Source of the DNA: Turritopsis dohrnii
Taxonomy: Eukaryota; Cnidaria; Hydrozoa; Anthoathecata; Oceaniidae
Reading direction: 5' to 3'
NCBI GenBank assembly: GCA_027922465.2
Contig: BQMF02000634.1
Coordinates: 62,001-126,000, forward strand
Length of the DNA stretch: 64,000 nucleotides
The notes under the pieces were generated by a model. That model was not told the origin of the DNA and searched no databases. It saw only the letters and a program-made list of their open reading frames with translations. Each line of letters opens with the position of its first letter. Positions within the stretch are counted from its first letter, which is position 1. This document shows positions 35,155 through 46,757 of the stretch, one piece after another. Made by a program: the position numbers and the translations under genes.

Positions 35155-35567
35155 AATGCACAAAGTAATGGTTTTTAAAATTTTATGCAAGCAGAATGGA
35201 AAAAATAATAATAACAATATGAATAATAACAATGTGAATGTTTAGTTCAATTTCTTATAGTTTTCCCTAAAAAAAAACCTTGTCAGATTTGATAAACAAT
35301 GGACGGAATACTGAATTGCTTCAGCCTAACTCTGTATATACCGTAAAAATATAGGTTTAAAATTTACAGTGATAAAACTAAGGAATCCGGAAATGGCATA
35401 TTGCTGAATAAAAGTTTTAATGTTCTTAGTTATACAAAAGATTGAAAGAAAGAAGAAACTTTTCTATTTCTCTTCATATTAATCAGAAACATTCATATGC
35501 TCCATTCCTAACTGTAACTCACCACCTGTAATGTAACATTAAAACGAGAAAAAATATTATATATATA

Positions 35568-35682
35568 CCATCAACGTGCCTAATTCTGGACGTCAAAAAT
35601 TCTGGTCTTGAAAGTATACATCCATACTCACCGAATACAGGTGCAACTCTTGCGGCATGTCCAGAATTAGGCACATTGACGG
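35568..35682. mobile_element. Short MITE, Tc1/mariner-like
   Basis: About 115 bp with inverted ends CCRTCAAYGTGCCTAATTCT(GGAC) on both sides, flanked by TA. It lies inside the KDZ element between the transposase 5' end and the right TIR. Non-coding. Confidence 0.75.
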
Positions 35683-35699
35683 TATACCCTTATATAAAA

Positions 35700-36304
35700 T
35701 TATATAATTATATATACAATAGAGCAGAAACTTTGCATAACCAACAACTTTTTATTTAGGTCTGTCACGTTATGCACATCTTTACTTCTGTGTACAACAA
35801 CCAGCTAGACAACCCACCAGAATCAAGAAAGAGAATCAAATCAATGCCTGTGGTGCAATGTATGATCCACACAAAATCTCAAATTATAATATAGTATAGT
35901 TCCGTCAATTCATTGTCATAAGTTTGACTATTTCAAAATTTAGTTCTCAAAATTCTACTAACTTATTATAGTGAAGAAAAGGAATACAAACTGATTCACC
36001 AAAATACAAATAAACACAATATGAATTATGATGGTTGCATGAAAAGCGCTCATACATGATGCAAAAAGCACAATCATACAAACCACCAAAACAAACAACC
36101 TATGGGAAAATAGCTTAACTATTAATTTAAACCGTAAATTATCTTGAGTTCTTTCTACAGATCAACCACAAATTCATACGATCGTGCAGGAGGCTCCTGC
36201 CCTCTTTTACCGCATCCTGTGATTATCTAACTCCCATAAGTGCAGTGAACGCTATGCGTAGATTACAGCCATGATGAATATACTAAGATGAGCGTTGTCG
36301 AGTA
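35700..36304. other. No gene seen; right subterminal region of the KDZ element
   Basis: AT-rich region between the transposase 5' end and the right TIR; expected to contain the transposase promoter, which I cannot pinpoint. Confidence 0.4.
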
Positions 36305-36382
36305 ATTATGACCATTACAGTCATAATTCTGCTTCCTGCAGGTTTGACTATTATAGTCTAAATTTTTGACGCGGTTGTGTTG
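36305..36382 (-). repeat. Right TIR of the KDZ element
   Basis: 78-bp inverted partner of 20,518-20,595, followed immediately by the GTATAAT duplication. Confidence 0.93.
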
Positions 36383-36389
36383 GTATAAT

Positions 36390-37091
36390 ATTTTAAAACA
36401 CACAGGATTGAGACATATAATAACTTGAAAGAATCTGGTCGAGTGTGCTTCCCTGGATAGTCAATTAATCCTACAACAGAAACATAGTTTACTATGGATG
36501 AATTCCATGGTCACGTATACTGTTTTGATACATACTGTATGTCATATTTTATTTTGCAAACTTTATATACTGTCAATTTTCCTGTACGAACAACGAGCGT
36601 AAATCAAAACACAATACAAATGACAGTCTGTAAATTAAATCAAGCCGGAACACGAACTTCTACTTTCAGCTATGTAGTGATTTGGTTATGAATATGTATT
36701 TTCACTACCAAAATTTTTTTTCCATTTGGGATTTATATATGAAGGTCGTTTTTACCACAAAATAAACAATGAGTGTGAACATATTTTTTTGAACATAGAT
36801 GTTTATTCTGGATACTTGAATTTAGTTTTATAAATCGTCACTTTAAGCCCATCTTTTCTTTGGAAAATAACTATTCTGTCCTAATTTGAAATGTTACACG
36901 TAACATTTGTTAGTAGAGATTTTGATTGCTTTCGATAGTTATTTGCTTATATGTCTACCCGAAAGTATACTGTGGTATCAAAATTAGGTTTAACAATTTT
37001 CTTTTCTTCTTTTATACAGAAAACCTGTATACAAATTTGATTGTATAATGTTGTAAGATAATTTTATCCAAGTTACAAAAAGCAAGTGTTC
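36390..37091. other. No gene seen
   Basis: No recognisable gene, repeat or element boundary. Confidence 0.4.
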
Positions 37092-37097
37092 TCTCAA

Positions 37098-38315
37098 CAG
37101 GGCTCCCACTCGGCATAAAATCATAAAATTTCATAAAAAATGGAAAAAATTGCCTGTTGTCATAAAAAAAGCATAAAATTGGCCTAAAAGCATAAAAAGT
37201 CATAAAAAAGCCATGTGACATCTCCCAGTACTTTTTTGCTGCTATGAACAAATAACATGTCCTTGAATAGGAGATGACTTTCAGGAAGCAGATCATTTTT
37301 CGTCATTCTGTGCAGATGTACCTTTGTTGCAGTATTATTGTGCTGTGCTTCTACTAGACTACGAAATTATATTTTACTTTAGATTTAGTATAGTATAATG
37401 TAGTGTTCTGGGCTTCTATTAATCTATGAAATTATGGGATGTTGAAGAAGAAAGAGAGTGAATTGTAGACTTGTATGCCTGATTGATTATTTATATCTTG
37501 TATTCCGCGTCTTCTGTTTTTAATTTTTATGGTATTTAGTTTGTGTTTTAATTCTATTGGCATCTGAACACAATCTGTGCTTGTTGCAATTTGTGTTCTT
37601 ATCCAATTTGTAGTTTCTATTTTAACTGTTTAATCATTTGTACAGTGATAGCTTAAGCTTTACTTATAGTTGATAACCAGTTATTTTTACTTTTTTTTTC
37701 ACAAATTGTCTTTTTTTAGTTTTGTTGCTTATTTTTAAATGAAGGAGTTTCTTCTAAAAAACTTGCTCCTTTTATTCGTTTTATATTCGTTCTTATATTA
37801 AGCCTGGGACTGCATGTGTTTTTTTTAATAAAAGTGGCTGTTACATCCCAGTCGGCAAAATCGCCAAAAAGTCACTGTGATGAAGAGAATTTTCATTGAA
37901 GTAGTTTGTATATTTCTATAGAAATGCACTCTTTCGCAGAGATTTTTCAACAAATCTTCCCGCTGGGTGTTAGTTTGGACTAAAGTTACACTATATCACA
38001 CTCCAATTCAGTGATAGGATAGTGGTAAAAGGTGACATATATAACACTATTGCACTACATATTTTCGTTGTTTTGACAGTGAACTAAGGTTGCCTTTCAT
38101 AATAGCTTATTTCCTGCCCTCTATATTTGCTATAGAGACTAAAAATGCCTCAGTAAAAAAATGTAAATTTTTACGGTCTTGCGTTCTGAGGCCTCCAAAA
38201 GTGGCATAAAAAGGGCATAAAATCTTGTCCTTCAGCATAAAAAAAGCATAAAATATTATTGCTTTTTTTGGCATAAAATCATAAAAAAGGTTGTAGCTTA
38301 TGAGTGGGAGCCCTG
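37098..38315. mobile_element. hAT-like non-autonomous element with CATAAAA arrays
   Basis: Starts CAGGGCTCCCACTC and ends with the exact reverse complement; TCTCAA flanks both ends. CAG...CTG termini fit hAT elements, although the perfect duplication visible is 6 bp rather than 8. Next to each end are tens of copies of a GGCATAAAA/TCATAAAA-type word in inverted arrangement. The ~1.2-kb interior has no recognisable transposase. Confidence 0.78.
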
Positions 38316-38569
38316 TCTCAAATTACATTGTTTACCGTGATTTTATGGTATAAAGGATAGGAACTTGTCAAGCTTCTGCAACAATAAAGATCATACATAT
38401 TATGTTATGATGAAATTGTCTTACACATTGATGAGGTTGTTGATATGCAGTTGTTTAAGGGGAAATATTAGTCGCATTTTAGCTACGTGTCCATAGTAAC
38501 TTCTCAGTCATTTTTTAACTCCTCAGCAAAAAATTTTAAGAGAAACCTTATCATTTGGCCGTGAACAAC

Positions 38570-39726
38570 TTCATATCAGAATAAGTTCAAAGTAAGTTTT
38601 TTTGTGGTATTAAATTCAATCTGTGTATCAGGTTGATGGTATTTATACTGTAATTATTTAATGATTTAATCATTTTTCTCATGGTTATCAATGTACACAC
38701 AATAATTGATAAAATGCTTGCAACTTTGGGGAAATATATAGTCGCATTTTTGCGAATCTTGTTTTGATTATAAAATACGTATTTGATTATGAATACGTAT
38801 TTGATTATAAAATACGTATTTTATTATAAAATACGTATCCACGGTTTCAGTTCACACATTTCTTTTGTTTGTAGCAAATATTACTTGTTATTATTACTGA
38901 TATTACTTGTTAAGCCTTATTTACACTTTTTGAAAGGTATGTTAGCATCAGTATGACTTAGGCCTAAGAGATAACAAAAAGTAACAAAGTTTTTAGCAGG
39001 TTTTTATCTGTTTAAGCTTAGATCTATTTGGTTTGCATATTCCAAGTTGGTTTTGAATTACCAACACTGCTACACTATGTCACATTTTAACTATTGTTTC
39101 ATATGAACAATTAATTGATCTTGTAATTGGAAAAGTTATCCTAAAAAAGAAAATCTTCTTGTTTTTATTATGTTTATACAATGTTGTCAAAAGTTAAAAT
39201 GTATATATTTGTTACTGTGAAAAATTTTACAAAGACATCCCTTAATTTTTTGATCTCCCTTCACCCTTGTTCTTTCAAAACTATAGAAAAGACATCATAA
39301 AACATTGCTTGTTCTTTAAATGACCGTTGGCCGATTAAATAGTTTTTCAATTATCAAGTTTGTCCTGCAGTTCAATTGATGCCATCATGTCAACTCTTTG
39401 CATGAAGGGTGTTATTGTATGCCTGTTTCAATGCATTAAATGTTACAAATTAAATGTTAAATGCTACTCGTCTCGTGATCAATGCGAGACAGTTCTAATA
39501 CGATTTTGAGTGAGTGTTGAGTAGCTTTGAGGCTTTCTAAAAAAGTGGCTTTGTCGAGATATTTAAGCATATAAGTATGCCATTTACCAGGCCCACAATA
39601 AACCAAAACATTTGTTTTCGAACAAAATTTATTTTTATTTCCGTTGTATAGCTTGCAATATATAGCTTGCTGTGTATACAAATTGAAATGCTTGAGTGCG
39701 GGGGCATTTTTTAGCTACATGCTAGT
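38570..39726 (+). repeat. Repeat family R, copy 1
   Basis: Matches 43,389-44,400 in inverted orientation and, over 39,170-39,726, 45,170-45,716 in direct orientation. The unit ends AGCTACATGCTAGT after GCGGGGGCATTTTTTAGC. It includes a run of ATAAAATACGTATTTGATTA-type repeats at 38,770-38,840 and, on the minus strand, a 74-codon open frame (39,457-39,681) that recurs in the other copies. Confidence 0.88.
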
Positions 39727-39836
39727 TTAACTAAAAATTTATACTGATCAGTAAACTGATATGCTACTTGAAAGTTATTGGGAAGCAACGGCACAAATTA
39801 TAGCTAGAGAGCTAAAAGTCACACTGACAGCCTTTT

Positions 39837-40490
39837 TTAACTAAAAAATATTTTATTAAAATCATTATTATGCAAGTTTGGCCAAAAACACATGTAGATG
39901 AAGGGTTGATAAGTTGGAATGTATGCAAAATAAGGAAAAACAAAAATATAATGGTTTTCCAAAAACAATGAATTTATAAAATTTTCTCTTCCAAAACCAC
40001 GTGCTCGCACTTTCATTCTCGCTTCTGGGTTTACCATTTTGATAAACAAGGCGCTGCTTAAATTATTCAAGAATCCAGCTGAACCAATGAAATCAGAGAA
40101 CGCAGCAGCCGGGACCAGGGTCTTCTTCGCCGCCATCCGTATATCGAAAAGGCAAGAAACCCTGGGTTCCAGGTTGCGAAACTCACCTTTTCATGCTGAA
40201 TTTCACCCCAGTTTTTAACCTGCGTGTATGGTAATAAAGATTTACCCCGGGCTGAAGTTTCGCCCCGGGGCAGTTTTCAACCCACCTTCGTGTAACCGAC
40301 CCCTTAGACCACCTATGTCAGTAAAATAAAATAAATTTAAACAAGGTTGTTTACTTTAGCCATGACCTGTAGGGTTTCTCCCTTGAAGCCTGGAAAAGTC
40401 CAGGAATACCAGGGAAAGCTTGAGGAATTTTATTCTGAAAACTCTGTCAACTTAAGATGAAATCTGAAATCTTATCTGAAATTATTAACA
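39837..40490. other. No convincing gene
   Basis: A 99-aa minus-strand open frame (39,837-40,136) with no motif, and a palindromic GGGCTGAAGTTTCGCCCCGG-type GC-rich patch at 40,195-40,290 that suggests an old MITE end. Not resolved further. Confidence 0.35.
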
Positions 40491-42712
40491 GTAAGTAAGT
40501 AAGTAAGTAAGACCACACTCATAGAATTAATCTAAACTGAGGAGGTGGTCCCCTACAAAATAATACAATTGAAATATTTTACGAAAATAATTATGGTTAT
40601 AATTAAAACGTTATTAAATGTTTCATAAAATCAACAAAAAAAAAAAAAAAAAAATCGACGAAAAAGAAAAAAAAAAAAAATCGACGAAAAAAAAAAATTA
40701 ACAAAAAAAATCAACAAAAAGCAAAGCTAAATAAACGAAAAATTGATTTATGCATAAAACGATAAAAAGTAAAATTTGACAAAGTATTTGAGACGGCCTA
40801 ATATTAAGTTTGATATGTCATCAATGGCAAAATAGTTTTGAATAAGATTCTAAGCTAGAATTGATTGGTAACGAATTGAGTTACCAAAGGATACAGTTGA
40901 CACCTTTGGCAGATTTATAAGTCCAGATTTAGCGCGACTGAGATGACTTCGATTATGTTGGTTGGTTCGCTTCAAATCAAATGTAGTATTGAGAACAGAA
41001 GGTAATTGATTGTTTAAAAGTTTATAGATGAAGACTATATTCACAGATTTAAAAAAGTCAAAAAAAGGGAGAATTTTAGAACGAAGAAACGAGGGGGAAG
41101 AAGGATCACGAAAATCAGAGAAAGTCATAATTCGAAGGGATTGTTTTTGAAGAGTTAATATACGGCGACTGTGGAGAGTCTCACGTTGACCCCAGACATG
41201 AGCAGCATAAGAAAGATGACAATGGAATAAGGAATTGTAGAGGGATAAAAGAGTTTTCTCCGACAAGAAATGACGTAACTTACTCAGTGCACCATTAGCC
41301 CGCTTAAGTTTACTGCAGACAAAGCTAGTGTGATGTTTCCAGTTTAATTCATCATCAATGCAGACACCAAGATATTTTACAACCTTACTTTGAAATAATC
41401 TGTGACCGTTAATTTTAATTTTAATGTCATAATTTATGATCTTGCGTTTTGGTTTAAAAATCATAAGTTCGGTTTTGCCAAAATTTAATTGATTAAGTGA
41501 GATTTTGTTAGCGTTAACCCAGTGTGTTAGAAGTTTCAGATCGATGTTTGCTTTCTTGGTCAAAGACTTTATAGAGAAATCGTTATTAAATAACATGGTG
41601 TCATCAGCAAAAAGACTTACATCGGCATAAGGAATGGCAGACGGGAGGTCGTTAATATACAGCAGAAACAAAAGGGGTCCAAGTACAGAGCCTTGAGGAA
41701 CACCGTGGAGGATGCATTTCAGTATGAATTTGAAGTCAGACATTGAAACAGAATGCATTCGGTTAGAAAGAAAAGAACGAAACCAGTCTAGAGATATACC
41801 CCGGATACCATAGAAGTCAAGTTTAGAGAGCAAGATGTCATGGTCCACTGTATCAAAGGCCCTTTGAAGATCGATTAAAGCTGCACAACCAAATTTCCCA
41901 CTGTCAATTGCCTTAGAGATTTTTTCAACACAGTGAGAAAGGGCTAATTCAGTCGAGTGTTTAGAACGAAACCCAAATTAAGAAGGATGGAGTATAAAAA
42001 ATTTAGTCAGGTCTTTATGCATAAGTTTTTGAAAAATTTTGTCGATGTTAGACAAAAGAGAAATAGGACGATAGTTTTCAACTTCAAGAGGAGAACCTTT
42101 GTTTTTAAAAACGGGGATGACGTTCGTTTCTTTAAGTCTAGAAGGAAAGACTCAAGTAGAGAAAGAAAGATTTATGATGTCAGAAAAGATATTCGAAAGA
42201 CTATCTATCACAGGTGAGATCATAGGAGGAGGCAAACTATTAGGCCCAGATGCCTTGTGAGAATTAAGAGAACGAAGAATTTCAGAGATTTCGGCTGGAC
42301 AAGTTAGAGAAGTGAAGAAAGATTTTGGGTTTCTGTTTTTAAGCCACTCAGAAAAATGATGCCTAGTGAAAGGAATTTTTGATCGAACTTTGGAAGCAAC
42401 AGTAGAATAGAAGTCATTGAAAGCATTGGAAACAGTGGAAGGGTCAGAAGTAATGCAATTTTTTATCTTTAGAGAGATAATAGAGTCAGATTTGGAAGAT
42501 TTAGAAGAAATTATTTCACGGACCCCCACCCATAATTTACGAAGATTCCCAGAGTTGGCTTGGAAAAAGCGAGCATAGTGAAGTTTTTTACTAAGACGTA
42601 GAAGAGAAACAATGCGGTTCCGGTAGAAAGTGTACCTCGAGCGAAGAAAAGATTTGGTGTCTTCAGTATTCTTTGGAATATCCTTGCAGACAATTGTTGC
42701 TGCTTTTAACAT
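40491..42712 (-). mobile_element. LINE with near-complete reverse transcriptase and (TTAC)n tail
   Basis: From 42,712 to 40,850 one frame runs on the minus strand, broken only by a TGA at about 42,152 and a TAA at about 41,976. Blocks: ENYRPISLLSNIDKIFQKL, LIDLQRAFDTVDH (first catalytic Asp), GVPQGSVLGPLLFLLYINDL, SLFADDTMLF (catalytic ADD), KTELMIF, YLGVCIDDELNWKHH and LSYAAHVWG. The endonuclease is missing, so the copy is 5' truncated. The 3' UTR includes A/T-rich AATCGACG repeats (40,640-40,720) and ends in (TTAC)5 on the minus strand (40,491-40,511). CR1/jockey-clade by motif; a different family from the 14.9-kb LINE. Confidence 0.88.
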
Positions 42713-43388
42713 CTATCAACTTATAATAGTATCTGTTTTTATCTATTTAGGTCAGTTGGAAACACCATGAAATATCCTTTTTCGCACTTGTCCGATTTAT
42801 CAAGTTAATATACCAGACATCCAGACCTCAGAATCGCAAGACCTATCAGAATTTCTCAAACTTCATCCAAACTTACGAGACTTTATCCAACCTTAGCTAA
42901 ACTGCATTTGACTTGAATTGGACCAAGACTCAGAACCAGATAATAACTGGTTTTGTCCCCTGGTGACATCAGAATTGATCCGTGTGTTGTGGAAAATCAG
43001 GACCTGTGAGATTAAGACGCCCAAGTCACCGTTCTCGGGAAATTAAGAGTGATCTGGGAACTTAAGACTCATGAATCAAGTATTTATCTAGAGTCTAACC
43101 TGAAAGAACAAAATTCGAAAAGAAAAAGGCATCGTATATAAAAGGAAAGCTGCGTGTTTATGAATGAACTCAAAAGACTAAAATTAAGGACTGAAGAAAC
43201 AAAATATAAGGATCTTACGAAAACTGCACAACGAGAAGACAAGGACATGGAGAGACTTGCACAAATTCAAAATTAGTTACATGCGAAAATCGTTAATTCA
43301 TTCTTTCAGAAAAAAAAGAAAATCGTCAATAAAAATGGTCGTGTTGTTATACATTTCTCTTATTTGTTGCGTCCGTAACCGGCCTATA
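42713..43388. other. No gene seen
   Basis: Region between the LINE 5' truncation point and repeat family R; no recognisable motif. Confidence 0.4.
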
Positions 43389-45030
43389 CTAGCATGTAGC
43401 TTTAGCTAAAAAATGCCCCCGCACTCAAGCATTTCAATTTGTATACACAGCAAGCTATACATTGCAAGCTATACAACGGAAATAAAAATAAGTTTTGTTC
43501 GAAAACAAATGTTTGACAAAGCCAGTTTTTTAGGAAGCCTCAAAGCTACTCAAAATCGTTTTAGAACTGTCTGGCATTATGATCACGAGGCGAGAAGCAT
43601 TTAACATTTAATTTGTAGCTATTAATGCATCGAAACAGGCATACAATAACACCCTTCATGCAAAGAGTTGACATGATGGCATCATTTGAACTTCAGGACA
43701 AACTTGATAATTGAAAAACTATTTAATCGGCCAACGGTCATTTAAAGAACAAGCAATGTTTTATGACGTCATTTCTATTGTTTCGAAAGAATAAGGGTGA
43801 AGGGAGATCAAAAAATTAAGACGGATGTTTTTGTAGAACTTTTCACAGTAACAAATATATACATTTTAACTTTTGATAACATTGTATAAACACAATAAAA
43901 ACAAGAAGAATTGTGAGCATGATCATGTTGAAATGGGAGATCAAATTTGAAAACTCATTGAAAGATGGTCTTCACAGTTTTTCAATTACATTAGAATTGA
44001 GTTAAACTTTTTTGCGACAACTTTTCCGATTACAAGAACAATTAATTGTTCATATGAAACAATAGTTAAAAAGATTTACAATACACAACAAATAGTTTAA
44101 TGAGTAGCGTAACCATGCGGCATAATGTAGCAGTGGCGGTATTTCAAAACCAACTTGGAATATGCAAACCAAATAGATCTAAACTTAAACAGATGAAAAT
44201 CAGCTCAAAACTTTGTTACTTTTTGCTATCTCTTAGGCCTAAGTCACACTGATGCTAATATACCTTTCAAAAAGTGTAAAAAAGGCTTAACAAGTAATAT
44301 CAGCAAGTATTTGCTACAAACAAAAGAAATGTGTGAACTGAAACCATGGATACGTATTTTACAATCAAATACGTATTTTACAATCAAAATAAGATTCTGT
44401 AAGAGTCAAAAGAAAAAAAAAACTGTTTAAAAAGAATCTGTTAGAAATCTCTGTTTCAAACTTTGATTCAAAACTAAAAAATAGCCAAAGTTTACATAAA
44501 AAAACAAGAAAAAATATAGAAAGGTTTTATTGATCATGATCACACTAGGTTTTGAGTATTTTTAAGGCAAGATCAGCCAATAATCAGTGCATGGAATAAA
44601 ATTAATTGAATGAAAGATTTAGAGTTAAAACATATACAAAAATAAAATGTATGGTCGGCAAAATTTCAGATTTCAAGCTGTGCTTCAAAATCCTTATCGT
44701 TCATTTCACTAAAACAACACAAAAGTAATATGAAAAATGTCTAAGCAATGTTAGCATACGAACTTCCTAAATAACATAGTATAATATAATAATAAATTAG
44801 GAAAGAGATACGAAAAAACATTCTGCCTCCCACTTACAGTATCATGGAAACGGTAAAAAAAGCAAAGTCAGCTAATAATTGTATACCACCGTGTAACGTC
44901 AACATGAAAATTGGAAGATGATGATGATGAGGATGAAGAACAAAATCGGAAACTGACATTCACTTATCTCGTGAAACTACTATACCTCCTCGCTTGCTTA
45001 CGCTCGCTGCAGGGGGGATTACAAAGTAAG
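43389..45030 (-). repeat. Repeat family R, copy 2 (inverted, longest)
   Basis: Inverted relative to copy 1 and continuing into the segment shared with 18.2-19.8 kb. It begins ACTAGCATGTAGCT. It includes on its plus strand the recurrent small frame (43,413-43,604) and, at 44,776-44,790, the uninterrupted site of the Helitron. A GAT-repeat acidic tract (44,915-44,940) corresponds to the ATC tract at 18,310. Confidence 0.88.
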
Positions 45031-45169
45031 GATGGTTATGAAAGTTTTCCTTATTATTTACTGATGGTTGTTGAGAAACGAGTCTAGTTTTAAGACAGTT
45101 TCAACTCAAAGACTTGAGTTGTTTAAATAGAAGCTGCTTTGTCTGGTCTTGTTATTGTATTTATACAAT

Positions 45170-45716
45170 TTTATCAAAAGTTAAAATGTATATATTTGTT
45201 ACTGTGAAAAGTTTTACAAAAACATCCATCTTAATTTTTTGATCGCTCTTCACCCTTGTTCTTTCAAAACAATAGAAATGACGTCATAAAACATTGCATG
45301 TTTTTTAAATGACCGTTGGCCGATTAAATAGTTTTTCAATTATCAAGTTTGTGCTGAAGTTCAAATGATGCCATCATGTCAACTCTTTGCATGAAGGGTG
45401 TTATTGTATGCATGTTTCAATGCATTAAATGTTACAAATTAAATGTTAAATGCTACTCGTCTTGTGATCAATGCAGGACAGTTCTAAAACGATTTTGAAA
45501 GAGTGTTGAGTAGCTTTGAGGCTTCCTAAAAAAGTGGCTTTGTCGAGATATTTAAGCATATAAGTATGCCACTTACCAGGCCCACAATAAACCAAAACAT
45601 TTGTTTTCGAACAAAATTTATTTTTATTTCCGTTGTATAGCTTGCGATGTTTAGCTTGCTGTGTATACAAATTGAAGTGCGGGGGCATTTTTTAGCTAAA
45701 GTTACATGCTAGTATG
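45170..45716 (+). repeat. Repeat family R, copy 3
   Basis: Direct repeat of 39,170-39,726. Its minus strand has the longest version of the recurrent small frame (45,446-45,688, 80 codons) starting MPPHFNLYTQQ; the same peptide is recognisable in copies 1 and 2, although without known relatives. Confidence 0.9.
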
Positions 45717-46400
45717 ATATATACCGATCCGAAATGTAATGTGGACTTTCTCTCTGATATACGGGAATTTCCCATCAGCAGTATGTCATTAGTAAAACAA
45801 CAGCTGTTATTTATCATTGGGATGTAGCTAGCAACATATGGAGATAAACATGGAGAAGAATTGAGCTTAGTTTAGATTTAATTAATGATGTTTTCAATAG
45901 GTAGTTGGAGCTATTCATAATTAAATTCTTTCCATAAAAATAAAATCAGCAGGAGACTTGCATCATGGGGAAACAGAATCGGCTTATGAGAAAATACAAT
46001 CGACAACCAGTGGGTATGCTTATATTTGAAGAATCTTTTGTTTGGGAAAAGGAGTTGTCGAAATGCTATTATAAAGCTACACGTTGGCAGTTTTAGATGT
46101 ATTCAATCAAGATTAAGTCAGTTGACAGTTTTTATATTTTACAAGACGAATTGTAAGTGAAAATTTATGATTGATTATGAACATCTTCACTTCATAATAA
46201 GTACAAAATATGTCCTTTTGTGGTATTAAATTCAACTCAACCCTGATTTAAGTAAGGATAAAATTTTTATCTCAGTATCAGGTTGATGGTATTTATATAC
46301 CCATTATACTTGTTTAGTGAAATGATTAATTTGTTGTGACGGTTATCAATGTACACACAATAATTAATAAGCTCGCAAATTTGGGAAAATATATAGTAGC

Positions 46401-46724
46401 TACGATGGCCCTGAAATGCTCACTGATGACCGCACAAAAAAAAAATTTTTCCGGTTGCGCACGTAGAAAAAATACTCATATACTGCATACAACAGAATCA
46501 GTTTCTTCTAACAAAACGAATGTTTATAACTCTTACCAAAAATGTGACTAGGCTCTCCGGCTGGCTCTCGCCGACTAAAATGCAAACCGCAATATTCTTT
46601 TTATAACTCAATATATATACTACATACATAATATACTTATATTCAAGTTATTTTTGATTCTAAGACTATTATCTTCGTAAATTGTTCTTGTCTTTAAATG
46701 AATATCCATGCACATTTGCTCGAT

Positions 46725-46757
<33 letters not shown>

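Larger units (their letters stand above)
20518..36382. mobile_element. ~15.9-kb KDZ-class DNA transposon
   Basis: The two ends are 78-bp inverted repeats beginning CAACACAACCGCGTC, with only two mismatches, and the 7-bp word GTATAAT flanks both (20,511-20,517 and 36,383-36,389). Between them lie a plus-strand 14-exon accessory gene (20,738-25,101) and a minus-strand KDZ transposase gene with a C-terminal protease (35,154-29,263). KDZ elements (Kyakuja, Dileera, Zisupton) are a known class of large DNA transposons with long introns and a transposase recognised by D-G-N, C-R-H and G-E motifs. A SINE, a retroelement fragment and a satellite lie in the ~4 kb between the genes. Terminal identity and the clean duplication indicate a genuine single insertion. 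Confidence 0.9.

Noticed and set aside
34906..35232. Longer N-terminus upstream of 35,154 for the KDZ gene
   Set aside because: The added residues are a hydrophobic AT-rich run; the ATG at 35,154 leads directly into the basic KDZ N-terminal segment.
41957..42217. Plus-strand basic open frame
   Set aside because: Antisense shadow of the LINE reverse transcriptase.
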